Shown in pieces: positions 7,578-16,697 of a stretch of 36,054 nucleotides of DNA. The stretch comes from an uncultured Alphaproteobacteria bacterium (GTDB lineage: Bacteria > Pseudomonadota > Alphaproteobacteria > Rs-D84), in NCBI GenBank assembly GCA_944389465.1, contig CALXML010000011.1, positions 1 to 36,054 of the forward strand, read 5' to 3'. Below the pieces are notes generated by a model. That model worked only from the letters and a program-made list of their open reading frames with translations, had not been told where the DNA came from and ran no database searches. The first letter of the stretch is position 1; every line of letters starts with the position of its first letter. The translations under genes and the position numbers were made by a program.

Positions 7578-8707
7578 GTACAATTGATAAAATAATTCGT
7601 ATGGATATGGGGCAATTAAGCGGTAATGCGTGGGAAAAAGATGCGTCGCGTCCGGTGCTGTGTTTGGGAATTGAATCATCGTGCGATGAAACGTCGGCTG
7701 CGATTGTTGATTCCAACAGAAATATTTTATCCCATATAATATATTCCCAAATTCCAGAACATCAAAAATACGGCGGTGTTGTGCCCGAACTGGCGGCGCG
7801 CGCACATATTTTGGCCATTGATGATGTTATTCGCCAAACATTGGAACGTGCAGGTAAAAAAATATCTGATATTGATGTTATCGCTGCAACGGCTGGTCCG
7901 GGGCTGATTGGCGGGGTTTTGGTTGGTTGGATGGCTGCAACCGGTATTGCGCAATCAACCGGTAAACCATTGGTTGCGGTAAATCATCTGGAGGGTCACG
8001 CACTGGTTCCGCGTTTGCATTCTGCGGCGGCCAATGGCACAGATGGTGCAACAAATGTTGATTTCCCATATTTGTTAATGTTGGCATCCGGCGGGCATTG
8101 CCAGATTTTATTGGTGCGTGGCGTTGGGCAATATGAAATGATTGGTCAAACGTTGGACGACAGTGCTGGCGAGGCGTTTGATAAAATTGCCAAAATGTTG
8201 GGATTGGGATACCCCGGTGGTCCAATTGTTGACAAGCGTGCATCCGCTGGTAATGCCAAGGCGTTTAAATTCCCACGCCCATTATGTGACAAGGCCGGAT
8301 GTGATTTTTCTTTCAGTGGGATAAAAACTGCTGCACGGACATTTTTGTCACGCGTTAATCCGCCATATTCTGATGAATTTATAAATGATTTTTGTGCGTC
8401 TTTTCAGGCGGCTGTGGTTGATTGTATAATAAACAGGTTAAACAATGCGTTTGACGATGCGCGTGTTATTGCGGCAAATCCAAAAACACTGGTTGTGGCG
8501 GGCGGTGTCGCAAAGAACAGTGCCATACGCAGTGCAATGGAAAAATTGGCCGTCCAGCATAATATAATTTTTGCAGCCCCACCAATGAATTTATGTACTG
8601 ATAATGGTGCAATGATTGCGTGGGCTGGGTTGGAAAATTATCGTTTGGGGCGCGTTGTTACTGAACCTGTCGCACCACGTCCACGTTGGCCACTGACTGA
8701 ATTATAG
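7574..8707 (+). CDS. tsaD: tRNA threonylcarbamoyladenosine transferase TsaD
   Basis: Transfers the threonylcarbamoyl group to A37 of ANN-decoding tRNAs with TsaB/TsaE. The ASKHA-fold signature LGIESSCDETSAA starts near residue 31; the iron-binding histidines are in NHLEGH (138, 142), and ASGGHCQIL, ALDDSAGEAFDK-like and CTDNGAMIAWAG motifs follow. 377 aa: compared with usual TsaD there is an N-terminal extension of about 28 residues, so translation could start at an internal ATG (codon 10 or 12), but the ATGA overlap with the upstream gene supports 7574. Confidence 0.95.
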   Translation: MSTIDKIIRMDMGQLSGNAWEKDASRPVLCLGIESSCDETSAAIVDSNRNILSHIIYSQIPEHQKYGGVVPELAARAHILAIDDVIRQTLERAGKKISDIDVIAATAGPGLIGGVLVGWMAATGIAQSTGKPLVAVNHLEGHALVPRLHSAAANGTDGATNVDFPYLLMLASGGHCQILLVRGVGQYEMIGQTLDDSAGEAFDKIAKMLGLGYPGGPIVDKRASAGNAKAFKFPRPLCDKAGCDFSFSGIKTAARTFLSRVNPPYSDEFINDFCASFQAAVVDCIINRLNNAFDDARVIAANPKTLVVAGGVAKNSAIRSAMEKLAVQHNIIFAAPPMNLCTDNGAMIAWAGLENYRLGRVVTEPVAPRPRWPLTEL

Positions 8708-8720
8708 GGTATGATTTATT

Positions 8721-9260
8721 ATGACGCCGTACGAAAAAGCAACTGAAAAATTGGTACAACAGGTGAACAAATTGAAAATGCCGCCTGAATTTAAGCCAAT
8801 GTATGATATGGAACAGGTTGTGCGGACATTTCGTGTCGCGTTTCGTAATCCGGTAATACGCAGAAAGACATTGTTAAATAAATACGAGGATGCACGTATT
8901 GCATCTGAACGATATTCGGCCGGATTTTGTGGTATTGCCAGTTATACTTGGAATCATTTATTTCGTATGTCAGATGGCAGTGAAGTATGGCATTTGAAAA
9001 TGATTTCCGATGGGGAATATGATATTGGCAATCATGTGTGGTTGGAAAATGCTTTTACTGGCGAACCGTTGGATTTAACCTTTGACCAATTTGTTGACCA
9101 GAATGGGAATTTTGTAAAGTTGCCCTATTCTGCAATTGGACGATTTGTTAACAGTGATTTTGAATTTGTTCGTGCGTATAAATTTGCCAGATTTTTGGGA
9201 CTGAATTTGGGTGATATTGTTTTTGAAAATGCGTTGCGTTCATTGGGGCGCGGTGGATAG
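8721..9260 (+). CDS. Unknown protein, first of a tandem paralog pair (Cys-His-Asp bearing)
   Basis: 179 aa, no signal peptide. It is homologous to the next gene: both contain GFC, a Ser three residues on, a YNL/WNHL-like stretch, an acidic-IW/VW step and a DQF near the middle. This copy has Cys70 (AGFCGIASY), His105 (GNHVWLEN) and Asp118 (EPLDLT), an order seen in papain-like and transglutaminase-like enzymes, so it may be a cysteine hydrolase. This is inference; no family was recognised. It begins 13 bases after tsaD. Confidence 0.7.
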   Translation: MTPYEKATEKLVQQVNKLKMPPEFKPMYDMEQVVRTFRVAFRNPVIRRKTLLNKYEDARIASERYSAGFCGIASYTWNHLFRMSDGSEVWHLKMISDGEYDIGNHVWLENAFTGEPLDLTFDQFVDQNGNFVKLPYSAIGRFVNSDFEFVRAYKFARFLGLNLGDIVFENALRSLGRGG

Positions 9261-9266
9261 TGGGGC

Positions 9267-9294
9267 TTGTTTTTAATTGTATTTGTGGTATAAT
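9267..9294 (+). promoter_or_regulatory. Internal promoter upstream of the second paralog
   Basis: TTGTTT (9267-9272), 16 bases, perfect TATAAT (9289-9294). Predicted +1 at about 9301, four bases before the ATG at 9305, so the message would be nearly leaderless. Confidence 0.65.
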
Positions 9295-9304
9295 TTCTGG
9301 TGCT

Positions 9305-9802
9305 ATGGATACAAAAGAATATATAAAACAATATGATGCTGCCACACGCAGGGTTTTGGAATTGGCCAATCAAATAGATTCTTTTGCATTGCGTGAATTT
9401 GATGCGCAATACAGGTTGGCTGATATTGCATACGTTTTACGCAATAAATTCAAGGACCACTTGTTCCGTGACCGGTATGTTGGCGATATGCAATTTATGG
9501 GATTTACCCCTTATCCAAAGGGATTTTGTGCATTGTCATCCATATGTATTTATAACTTGTATGGTGGAAATGAGATATGGACACCATCTGCGATAAAATT
9601 GGGGGCGTGGGAATATGCGCCGGTGGTTTTTCTGCGCGACAACAGATTTGATATTGCGTTTGATGTAACCGGCGACCAATTTGCACCGTTGCGTGTGCCG
9701 TATGAATTGGGAACACCCATAAACAAGCGCGTAAAAGATATGAAAACACCGAATAAAGAAAAATTTTTGGCAGAAATTAAACAAGAATTAGACAGACGCT
9801 AA
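9305..9802 (+). CDS. Unknown protein, second paralog lacking the His
   Basis: 165 aa from the ATG at 9305. A GTG at 9260 would add 15 residues but they lie on the promoter. It aligns with the preceding gene over the GFC...S...YNL...NEIW...DQF region. Cys75 is retained, but the segment matching GNHVWLEN reads APVVFLRDN, so the His is lost, while the Asp after the second strand is still DIAFD. It may be a catalytically dead partner. It ends 4 bases before xseA. Confidence 0.7.
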   Translation: MDTKEYIKQYDAATRRVLELANQIDSFALREFDAQYRLADIAYVLRNKFKDHLFRDRYVGDMQFMGFTPYPKGFCALSSICIYNLYGGNEIWTPSAIKLGAWEYAPVVFLRDNRFDIAFDVTGDQFAPLRVPYELGTPINKRVKDMKTPNKEKFLAEIKQELDRR

Positions 9803-9806
9803 AATT

Positions 9807-11057
9807 ATGATTGAAAAACCAAGTCCTTTTGTTCAACCTGATATGATTTTCAGTGTTTCTGATGCGTCCGCATTGTTGAAAAATGTTGTTGAAACCGCAT
9901 TTCCACGTATTCGTATTCGTGGTGAATTGTCGCAAATTACACGCGCGTCGTCCGGCCATATGTATATGACAATCAAGGATTCTGGGGCGGCGATATCAGT
10001 TATTATTTGGCGCGGAACACCCGTTGCATTTAAATTAGAAGACGGGATGGAGGTTATTGTCACAGGGCGTTTTACAACGTATCCTGCACGCAGTAATTAT
10101 CAAATAATTGTCAGTGAAATTGAAATGGCGGGCGTTGGTGCGATTCTGAAAATGCTGGAGGAACGCAAACGCAAATTGGCGACCGAGGGACTGTTTGACG
10201 CGGCGCGCAAAAAGCCTTTGCCACATTTGCCCCAGCGAATTGGTGTGGTTACCAGTCCAACCGGTGCCGCGTTTCAGGATATTCAAAATCGTTTGCGTGA
10301 ACGTTTTCCAGTAACGGTTGTTTTGTATCCTGCAACTGTTCAGGGCGCAACCGCCGCGGCCGAGGTTGCCGCCGGTATTGAATATTTTAATCGCGCAAAA
10401 AATGTTGATGTAATTATTGTCGCGCGTGGTGGCGGCGCGTTGGAAGATTTGCTGCCCTTTTCCGAAGAAATTGTTGTTCGTGCCGCAGCGGCCAGTGAAA
10501 TTCCGCTGATTTCCGGTGTCGGACATGAACCAGATTGGATGCTGATTGACTATGCGGCGGATGTGCGCGCGCCAACGCCAACCGGTGCGGCGGAAATGGT
10601 TGTTCCAACCAAGATATCACTGATTCAGGAATTAGATAATTTATGGCACAGATTATCAAATAATTTTACAACACGGTTAACCAATGCGCGTGCGCGTATG
10701 GAATCAATTACTATTAAAAGTCCAAAACAGGTTGTTATGGAACATCAACAGCGTTTGGATGATTTATCGCGCACAATGAATATTATTATAAATGGTAAAT
10801 TAATGACTGCACGGCAACGTGTGGATATAATGGCAAATTTGCCAAACATATTACAAAATAAAATGATTGTGTTACGGCAATCTTTGTCACATTTGGGACA
10901 AATGCTGCAATCATTAAGTTATAAAAATGTTTTGGCGCGCGGGTATGCAATTGTGCGCGACGCGGATAATCAAATCATCAGTCGCGCAGATGGTGCACAA
11001 CCCGCAACAATTGAATTTGCCGACGGTGTTGTTACTGTGCAGCAAATAAAACAGTAA
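9807..11057 (+). CDS. xseA: Exodeoxyribonuclease VII large subunit
   Basis: Catalytic subunit of ExoVII, degrading single-stranded DNA to oligonucleotides in repair. 416 aa. An N-terminal OB fold is seen in RIRGELSQI...SGHMYMTIKDSGAAI (about 33-62), followed by the nuclease core GVVTSPTGAAFQDI (about 146-159), VARGGGALEDL (about 207-217), SGVGHEPDWMLIDYAADVRAPTPTGAAE (about 232-260), and a C-terminal coiled coil ending in LARGYAIV. The small subunit XseB is not in the window. The start follows the previous gene closely. Confidence 0.94.
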   Translation: MIEKPSPFVQPDMIFSVSDASALLKNVVETAFPRIRIRGELSQITRASSGHMYMTIKDSGAAISVIIWRGTPVAFKLEDGMEVIVTGRFTTYPARSNYQIIVSEIEMAGVGAILKMLEERKRKLATEGLFDAARKKPLPHLPQRIGVVTSPTGAAFQDIQNRLRERFPVTVVLYPATVQGATAAAEVAAGIEYFNRAKNVDVIIVARGGGALEDLLPFSEEIVVRAAAASEIPLISGVGHEPDWMLIDYAADVRAPTPTGAAEMVVPTKISLIQELDNLWHRLSNNFTTRLTNARARMESITIKSPKQVVMEHQQRLDDLSRTMNIIINGKLMTARQRVDIMANLPNILQNKMIVLRQSLSHLGQMLQSLSYKNVLARGYAIVRDADNQIISRADGAQPATIEFADGVVTVQQIKQ

Positions 11058-11600
11058 TTAAAATGTTGTTCTGAATCCCAGTTTGAATCCGTCGCCATCG
11101 GCGGAAATGTTGATTTTGTTGTCGTATTTGCCAACCAGCAACCATGTAAACAATGCGCTGACCGCAGCACCGCCCAAAACGTCGTGCCAATAATGTGCCC
11201 GCGCATGTACGCGTGACCATCCGGTAACCAATGCCATTGCATATGGTATCAGTGCAGGTTTCCATCCATAACGTTTGTGTACAAACATTGCTGCAGAAAA
11301 CGCGCCCGCAGAATGTCCGCTGGGGAATGATTTCCAATCCGAACCATTGGGACGTTGTTCTATTTCCAGCATCTTTATGCCCTCGGTCGCAATCTGGGCG
11401 GCCGCGATTGAACCCGCCAGTTGTAATGTGCCGGCCCAATCTTTTTCTGTTACTGTCATACCCAATGCATACGCTGGGGCCATGACCATCATCAAATCGC
11501 CTAGTTTATTTGCGTCTGTGAATGGACCAGCAAATGCGCTGTTGGAAAGCGTCAATGTCGCCCCAACGGAAAGTATGGCAAAAGTTCTACGTTTTGACAT
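11058..11600 (-). CDS. PAP2-family phosphatase, exported
   Basis: 180 aa from the ATG at 11600, preceded by AAAGGATAGGAATT; a longer frame runs through RNA A and is rejected. A signal peptide (MSKRRTFAILSVGATLTLSNSAFA) is followed by the full acid phosphatase signature: KMLEIEQRP (motif 1), FPSGHSAGAF (motif 2) and SRVHARAHYWHDV (motif 3). PAP2 enzymes dephosphorylate lipid phosphates such as undecaprenyl pyrophosphate or phosphatidate. The single N-terminal hydrophobic region suggests a periplasmic protein. Its stop lies just against that of the convergent xseA. Confidence 0.9.
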   Translation of the reverse strand: MSKRRTFAILSVGATLTLSNSAFAGPFTDANKLGDLMMVMAPAYALGMTVTEKDWAGTLQLAGSIAAAQIATEGIKMLEIEQRPNGSDWKSFPSGHSAGAFSAAMFVHKRYGWKPALIPYAMALVTGWSRVHARAHYWHDVLGGAAVSALFTWLLVGKYDNKINISADGDGFKLGFRTTF

Positions 11601-11618
11601 AATTCCTATCCTTTGTGT

Positions 11619-11764
11619 AAAAAAAAAAGACCACATATTTAAGTGGTCGGGAGTTAGAACAGTCAAACATTGATGACCCTCGCCATCTTGCGATTGGCGA
11701 CATCCCGACCGTGTGTGTCGGGACAATATTTAGTGGCAGTTCAATGTTTTGGTGTTCTAGGCCA
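11619..11764 (-). ncRNA. Structured RNA A (new family with C and D)
   Basis: About 146 bases, read right to left. A TATACA -10 at 11776-11771 puts the start near 11764. A long closing stem joins 11760-11741 (TAGAACA, AAACATTGA) to 11673-11653 (TCAATGTTT, TGTTCTA). Inside are hairpins TCCCGAC/GTCGGGA (11723-11703) and CGCCA/TGGCG (11699-11681). The 3' end is CTCCCGACCAC, then the terminator GACCAC/GTGGTC (11648-11629) with a run of about ten T. The order matches RNAs C and D, but A lacks their 5' GAATCC hairpin. It lies between recN and the PAP2 gene. Confidence 0.8.
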
Positions 11765-11811
11765 ATCCACTGTATATGTCAGTTTTATTATTGAATAATA
11801 TTTTTATAATT

Positions 11812-13464
11812 TCAATTGTTTTTAATCAATGTGCGGGCGGTGGCCAATGATTCAGGGGTAATTTCGGCACCACTGATTATGCGGGCGATTTCGTTTATGC
11901 GGTCGTCGCCACTGATTTCGGTAACCGTTGTGGTGGTTGAATCGTTTTGTGTGTGTTTCGCAATTTTAAAGTGTTTGTCGGCGTATCCTGCAACCTGTGC
12001 GGAATGTGTTATAACCAGTGCCTGTGAATTTCTTGCCAATTTATTCAGGCGTAATCCCACTGCACTGGCGGTTGCGCCACTGATGCCGGTATCTATTTCG
12101 TCAAATATGAACGTGTGTGTGTCGTTTGTGGATAATACAACACGCATGGCCAGCATTAAACGTGCCAATTCGCCACCAGATGCGGCGCGATGCAGTGGTG
12201 CAAACGGCATTCCGGGGTTTGTTTTTATCATAAACACAATATTATCAACACCAGTTGCGGACGGTTTGGTCGGTGTGCATTCAACCATAAAATCCGCGTT
12301 CCCCAGTTTTAAATCCGGTAATTCGGCCAAAATCTGATTTCTTAAATCCGTGGCGGCGACGGTGCGGGCGGCCGTTAATTCCGCAGATGATTTTTCAAAT
12401 TTTGATTGTGCCAATTTTACAGCGGACTGCAGGCGGTGTAATTCAGCGTCTGAATTTTCAATTGTATTTAATTGTGCCGACATTTCCGCCAGTTTTGCGG
12501 GTAATTCATCCGCGGTAACACGGTGTTTACGCGCGGCGGCACGAATGGCGAACAGGCGTTCTTCGGTTGCGTCCAGACTGTCCGTGTCAACATCTGTTGG
12601 TGTCAGGTGTTCGGTGACGTCTGATATTATCTGGGCCGCGTTATACAGTGCATCAATTTGTTCAGCATATGGGTTGGGTTCTGTTTTTATGCGTTGTAAT
12701 ATGTGTGCAACAGAATAAATTTGTTCATCCAATGATTCGCCGCGTGGATTTAATGCGGCGGTGGCGTCTGATAAAATGGCGGCATCTTTTTCTGCGTTCA
12801 TCATAGCGGTGCGTTTGGTGGATAACTCTTCCTCTTCGCCAATATGAACATTCAAAGATTCCAATTCGCGGACATTGTGTTCCAAAAATTCACGTTCTGT
12901 TGCAGATTTTTCCAACATATCCTGTAAGTTATGCAATTGGTTAATTGCAGAATGATATTCGTTATAATTTACGCGAACATCATCCAATAACTGATTGTAT
13001 TTTGGATTGTTTTTTGCGCTGAATGTATCCAATGCCGTGCGGTGTGTTTCCGGATTCAGCAATGTATGATTTGCAAATTGGCCGTGTATTTCAACCAACG
13101 CGTCGCCGATTTGTTTTAATGTTTTTATTGATATTGGGGTATCGTTTGCCCATGCGCGACTTTTTCCGTCGGCGGATAATGTTCTGCGTAAAATTAAAGA
13201 ATCTTCTGATTCAATGCCATTGTCTGTCAGGAAAGAAATTAATTCGTGGCTGATGCAATCAAATTCTGCAATAACCGTTGCCGTGTCGCACCCGTGACGA
13301 ATTAATCCAGTGTCAGACCGTGCGCCCAGTGCCAATGCCAATGCATCCAATAAAATACTTTTCCCTGCGCCTGTTTCGCCGGTCAGTATATTCAGCCCCG
13401 CCCCAAATTCCAGATTCAGGCGTTCTATTAATACTATATTAGAAATGTATAAACGGGTTAACAT
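11812..13464 (-). CDS. recN: DNA repair protein RecN
   Basis: SMC-like ATPase acting in double-strand break repair. 550 aa, full length. N-terminal Walker A LTGETGAGKSILLDALALALG (about 29-44 is the P-loop region), two long coiled-coil arms in the middle, and a C-terminal head with the signature SGGELAR and Walker B FIFDEIDTGISG. Initiates at the ATG at 13464 that sits at the predicted transcription start, with no ribosome-binding site. It is read away from the AddA genes on the same strand. Confidence 0.95.
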   Translation of the reverse strand: MLTRLYISNIVLIERLNLEFGAGLNILTGETGAGKSILLDALALALGARSDTGLIRHGCDTATVIAEFDCISHELISFLTDNGIESEDSLILRRTLSADGKSRAWANDTPISIKTLKQIGDALVEIHGQFANHTLLNPETHRTALDTFSAKNNPKYNQLLDDVRVNYNEYHSAINQLHNLQDMLEKSATEREFLEHNVRELESLNVHIGEEEELSTKRTAMMNAEKDAAILSDATAALNPRGESLDEQIYSVAHILQRIKTEPNPYAEQIDALYNAAQIISDVTEHLTPTDVDTDSLDATEERLFAIRAAARKHRVTADELPAKLAEMSAQLNTIENSDAELHRLQSAVKLAQSKFEKSSAELTAARTVAATDLRNQILAELPDLKLGNADFMVECTPTKPSATGVDNIVFMIKTNPGMPFAPLHRAASGGELARLMLAMRVVLSTNDTHTFIFDEIDTGISGATASAVGLRLNKLARNSQALVITHSAQVAGYADKHFKIAKHTQNDSTTTTVTEISGDDRINEIARIISGAEITPESLATARTLIKNN

Positions 13465-13470
13465 AATCTG

Positions 13471-13500
13471 ATTATAATCGTATGGGGTTCAGCATTTCAA
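13471..13500 (-). promoter_or_regulatory. recN promoter, predicted leaderless
   Basis: Minus strand TTGAAA (13500-13495), 18 bases, TATAAT (13476-13471), then 6 bases to the ATG at 13464. The predicted +1 is the A of the start codon. Confidence 0.65.
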
Positions 13501-13506
13501 GGATTT

Positions 13507-13953
13507 TTATATAACCTGTTCCAGTTCAAAATCGTGCAACCACAGTATATAAGCACTGATTTTATAAGATGGATATATTTCTGATAATAACAATGTATAT
13601 TCAGTTAATTGATTAAAATACTTGTCACGAAATGTTAATTTGTCTGCATCGGTTTTATAGTCCAATATGTATACTGTTTTTTCTGTGTCGTTGATGACCA
13701 AGCGGTCTATTCTGCGGCTGATAAAATGATTGTTTATATGGCCAGCAATGGGAACCTCGGTCTTTGAATCGGGGGTAAAAAAGCGTGACAAGTTTGGTGT
13801 ATGGATAATTTTATCACATATTTCTGTGTCGCCGATTGCTTCGGTCGCAGTTATGATAATTTGCTGCATTTTTTTATGCATATCGCGGCCGGCGGTGGTC
13901 GCGTAATCTTGGTGATTAATGTTTGATAAAACCGCTGATAATTTACTAGACAT
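13507..13953 (-). CDS. AddA nuclease domain as a separate ORF (PD-(D/E)XK)
   Basis: 148 aa. It matches the C-terminal nuclease part of alphaproteobacterial AddA: GRDMHKKMQQI (helix before the fold), a TEVPIAG strand, RIDRLVI and ILDYKTD with the catalytic Asp-Tyr-Lys, and QLTEYTLLLSEIYPSYKISAYILWL. In most relatives this domain is fused to the helicase. Here its ATG overlaps the helicase stop by 8 bases (ATGTCTAG), so it is either a natural gene fission with coupled translation or a frameshift. No separate ribosome-binding site is needed if coupled. Confidence 0.8.
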   Translation of the reverse strand: MSSKLSAVLSNINHQDYATTAGRDMHKKMQQIIITATEAIGDTEICDKIIHTPNLSRFFTPDSKTEVPIAGHINNHFISRRIDRLVINDTEKTVYILDYKTDADKLTFRDKYFNQLTEYTLLLSEIYPSYKISAYILWLHDFELEQVI

Positions 13954-16600
13954 TTTCTATCCTGATTGTGTTATCTGATTTTATGGCGTGTTCGTCGTTT
14001 GATAATACGCGCCACAATTGTGAATGCCATGATAATTGGTTGGCGGGCTTGCCCCGTGGTGCAAAGCCATAAATGTACAGACGGTTGATGGCACGCGTCA
14101 TTGCAACATATAACAGACGATAATATTCTGCAATTCTGGTTTTGTTTAGTGCGTTTTCGGCATTATCGCGCAGTGTGCTGTTGTTACGTTTTGGTGACCA
14201 CAACCATGGTGTTGGCAGACCAATGCCGTCGTGGCGTGTTTTTGGCGATTGCATTTCGGGGGTGATTGGAAAAACTTTTTCAGCCTTTGGCATACGTACG
14301 GTGTCTATTAAAAATATAACCGGTGCTTCCAGTCCCTTGCTGCTGTGTACCGTGACAATGCGTACACCGGCGGCACTGTCCATATCGCGCTTGATAACAC
14401 TGCCGCCGGTGATGAACCATTTAATAAAGTCGCGCAGTGTGCCGCTTTGTGTGCGTTCGTACGACAGGCATATTGTTAAAAATTCTTCCAGTGGGTCAAT
14501 TATTTGATTGCCCAATGCCGCAATCATATTTTCGAGCGTATTGTTGGTGTTTAATATGTGTGTAAAAAATGAATACGGCGCAAGAATTTCATAGTCATTT
14601 TTTATATCTGATAAACGATTGTATATTTCTGGATATTGATTTTGTAAAACATCAAATACAGTTGTTGGTGTGTATTCGGGCGACGTGTTTTTTTTATCCT
14701 TGTTTGCATCATTTTTTATTTTGCAAATATTAAAAATATCGCGTTCAGTCAATCTGAAAATTGGACTTTTTAACACACAACATAAACTGTAATCGTCGGC
14801 CGTGTTTATACAAAAACGTACCAGATTTAACAGGTCGCGAATGGCCGGAAAATTCGGTAAAACTATTCTGTCACTGCCGGCGACGGGAATGTTTCGCTGT
14901 TTTAATTCTTTGACCAACAGTGGCGTCATTGGTTCGCGCTTTTGCACCAATACCATAATGTCGTTTGGATTAAATTCACCGCTGGTAATTACGGATTGAA
15001 TTTTGTCGGCAATATCGTTGATATAGGTATTTATATCCGTGTCGTCATTTTTTGCATCACATATTGTGTGTAATTCAACAAAAGCGTTTTTGTCTGTTTT
15101 TACCCATTTGTGCGAATTATTGATAAATCCTGTTTCTTGTCTGACGATGTCGTCGTTAAAGAATTTATCCACAGTATATAAAATTTGTGGCATAGAACGG
15201 AAACTTTGTACCAGTGGAATTTCCTGCAGTGTGCGCATATTTTGTTGTATTTGGCGTTTTATTTCATCGCGACTGTTGTCAAAGGCGCGCGGGTCTGCGC
15301 CCTGAAAACCATAGATAGATTGTTTTGTGTCACCAACAACAAACATAGAATGTGGATTTTTTGCAGTGCTGCCGTCTGTAAAGAAATCGCCAGACAACAG
15401 GCGTAAAATGTCCCATTGGATTGGACTGGTATCTTGGGCTTCATCAACCAAAATATGTGTTAAATGTACGTTTAATTGTGATAAAACCCATCCCATAACA
15501 TCGGGTGCAGAAAATAATCTTTTTGTATATAAAATCAGGTCTTCAAAATCCAGCAGGTTGTGTTGCTTTTTTATTTCAGAATATATTTTTGCAAATGCGG
15601 CAGATAAATCAAATATTGCCATTGTGTCATCAAAAATTTCGCGTGCCAGATAATATTGGTTTAATGTATAAACGCGTTGTTGTTCGTCGGCCAGAAAATC
15701 TTTGCTGGAAATATTCTTGATTGGCGTATCTTCTTTGGTTAAATATGCGGTTTTATATTTTTTAAAATTTATAGTCTTGTTAATATACTGTTTTGTTAAA
15801 TTGATAATATTTATCAAGTATTGTGCCGGCTTTTTTGATGAATTTACCTGTGATGTGGCAATATCTATGATGTTTTGCAACTTTTCTGGTGCAATTTCGG
15901 TTTGAACCGCTGTATTTAAATTTAAAAATTCTGTAATCGTATCAATGAAATATTTGCGATATTTAACAATGTTTGTTATTTGAAAGAAGTCTTGGTAATG
16001 TGCACTGATGATTGTTAACAAATCTGACAGTTTGGATTCATCCGTTCTGCCGACAATATAAGTAAATGCATCGTTTACACGTGCGTCATTTGATGTGTTT
16101 ATAAGTTTGCTGAATGCGTCCTGCAGTAAAACACGTTGTGTGTCGTCGGATACCAACGTCCATGCTGGGGATATGCCAGCCTCTAGTGGAAACTGATGCA
16201 AAATTTCTTCACAAAAGCCGTGAATGGTTTTTATTTTTAATAAATCAGAATCATCAATGTATTTAAAAAATACCTGACGGGCGTGCGCAATGTCTGAATC
16301 AGTCACCGGTTTGTTTAATGAAATACCATCCAGTAAATCGGCCAGTTCATCATCTGATGCCATCGCCCATTTTTGTAATTCGCGCAAAATGCGGTTACGC
16401 ATTTCACCGGCGGCGGCCTTGGTATACGTCAGGCATAAAATGCCGCTGTTGTCCAAATTATCACTGCGGAACAGTATACGTAACAGACGTTGAACCAAAA
16501 CACTGGTTTTCCCTGTGCCGGCGTTTGCCTGAACCCATACGTTTTCAGACGGATTTGCAGCGATATTTTGTTCCGGTGAAAGTGTAAATTTTTTAGCCAT
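13946..16600 (-). CDS. addA: AddA-type UvrD-family helicase (nuclease domain detached)
   Basis: 884 aa SF1 helicase for double-strand break end processing. Walker A QANAGTGKTSVLVQRLL (about 24-40), Walker B HILVDEAQDTSPIQWDIL, FVVGDTKQSIYGFQGADP and the 2B/2A motifs VRIVTVHSSKGLEAPVIFLIDT and YRLLYVAMTRAINRLYIYG. It stops where other AddA proteins continue into the nuclease domain, which is encoded by the overlapping downstream ORF. AAGGGTATA precedes the ATG. No addB is next to it; the neighbour is a divergent membrane protein gene. Confidence 0.9.
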   Translation of the reverse strand: MAKKFTLSPEQNIAANPSENVWVQANAGTGKTSVLVQRLLRILFRSDNLDNSGILCLTYTKAAAGEMRNRILRELQKWAMASDDELADLLDGISLNKPVTDSDIAHARQVFFKYIDDSDLLKIKTIHGFCEEILHQFPLEAGISPAWTLVSDDTQRVLLQDAFSKLINTSNDARVNDAFTYIVGRTDESKLSDLLTIISAHYQDFFQITNIVKYRKYFIDTITEFLNLNTAVQTEIAPEKLQNIIDIATSQVNSSKKPAQYLINIINLTKQYINKTINFKKYKTAYLTKEDTPIKNISSKDFLADEQQRVYTLNQYYLAREIFDDTMAIFDLSAAFAKIYSEIKKQHNLLDFEDLILYTKRLFSAPDVMGWVLSQLNVHLTHILVDEAQDTSPIQWDILRLLSGDFFTDGSTAKNPHSMFVVGDTKQSIYGFQGADPRAFDNSRDEIKRQIQQNMRTLQEIPLVQSFRSMPQILYTVDKFFNDDIVRQETGFINNSHKWVKTDKNAFVELHTICDAKNDDTDINTYINDIADKIQSVITSGEFNPNDIMVLVQKREPMTPLLVKELKQRNIPVAGSDRIVLPNFPAIRDLLNLVRFCINTADDYSLCCVLKSPIFRLTERDIFNICKIKNDANKDKKNTSPEYTPTTVFDVLQNQYPEIYNRLSDIKNDYEILAPYSFFTHILNTNNTLENMIAALGNQIIDPLEEFLTICLSYERTQSGTLRDFIKWFITGGSVIKRDMDSAAGVRIVTVHSSKGLEAPVIFLIDTVRMPKAEKVFPITPEMQSPKTRHDGIGLPTPWLWSPKRNNSTLRDNAENALNKTRIAEYYRLLYVAMTRAINRLYIYGFAPRGKPANQLSWHSQLWRVLSNDEHAIKSDNTIRIENV

Positions 16601-16607
16601 TATACCC

Positions 16608-16636
16608 TTGCTTTATTGTTGGGATTTTAGTATAAA
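16608..16636 (+). promoter_or_regulatory. Promoter of the membrane coiled-coil gene
   Basis: TTGCTT (16608-16613), 17 bases, TATAAA (16631-16636) in the divergent gap to addA. Predicted start about 16643, leader about 55 bases. Confidence 0.55.
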
Positions 16637-16697
16637 TTCCATAGAACTGCAAGGATATATAAATCGCCATGCGCGTGAATATTTAATGGGGGGATTC

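Noticed and set aside
9260-9304. Upstream GTG start for the second paralog (adds MGLVFNC...)
   Set aside because: This segment holds the TTGTTT/TATAAT promoter and the tail of the preceding gene; the ATG at 9305 fits the predicted transcript start.
11601-11726. N-terminal extension of the PAP2 gene
   Set aside because: It would run through the RNA A terminator; the ATG at 11600 has a ribosome-binding site and starts a clean signal peptide.
11619-11764. RNA A as a simple attenuator of the PAP2 gene
   Set aside because: Possible, but it matches C and D, which lie before unrelated genes or none, so a stand-alone RNA is preferred.
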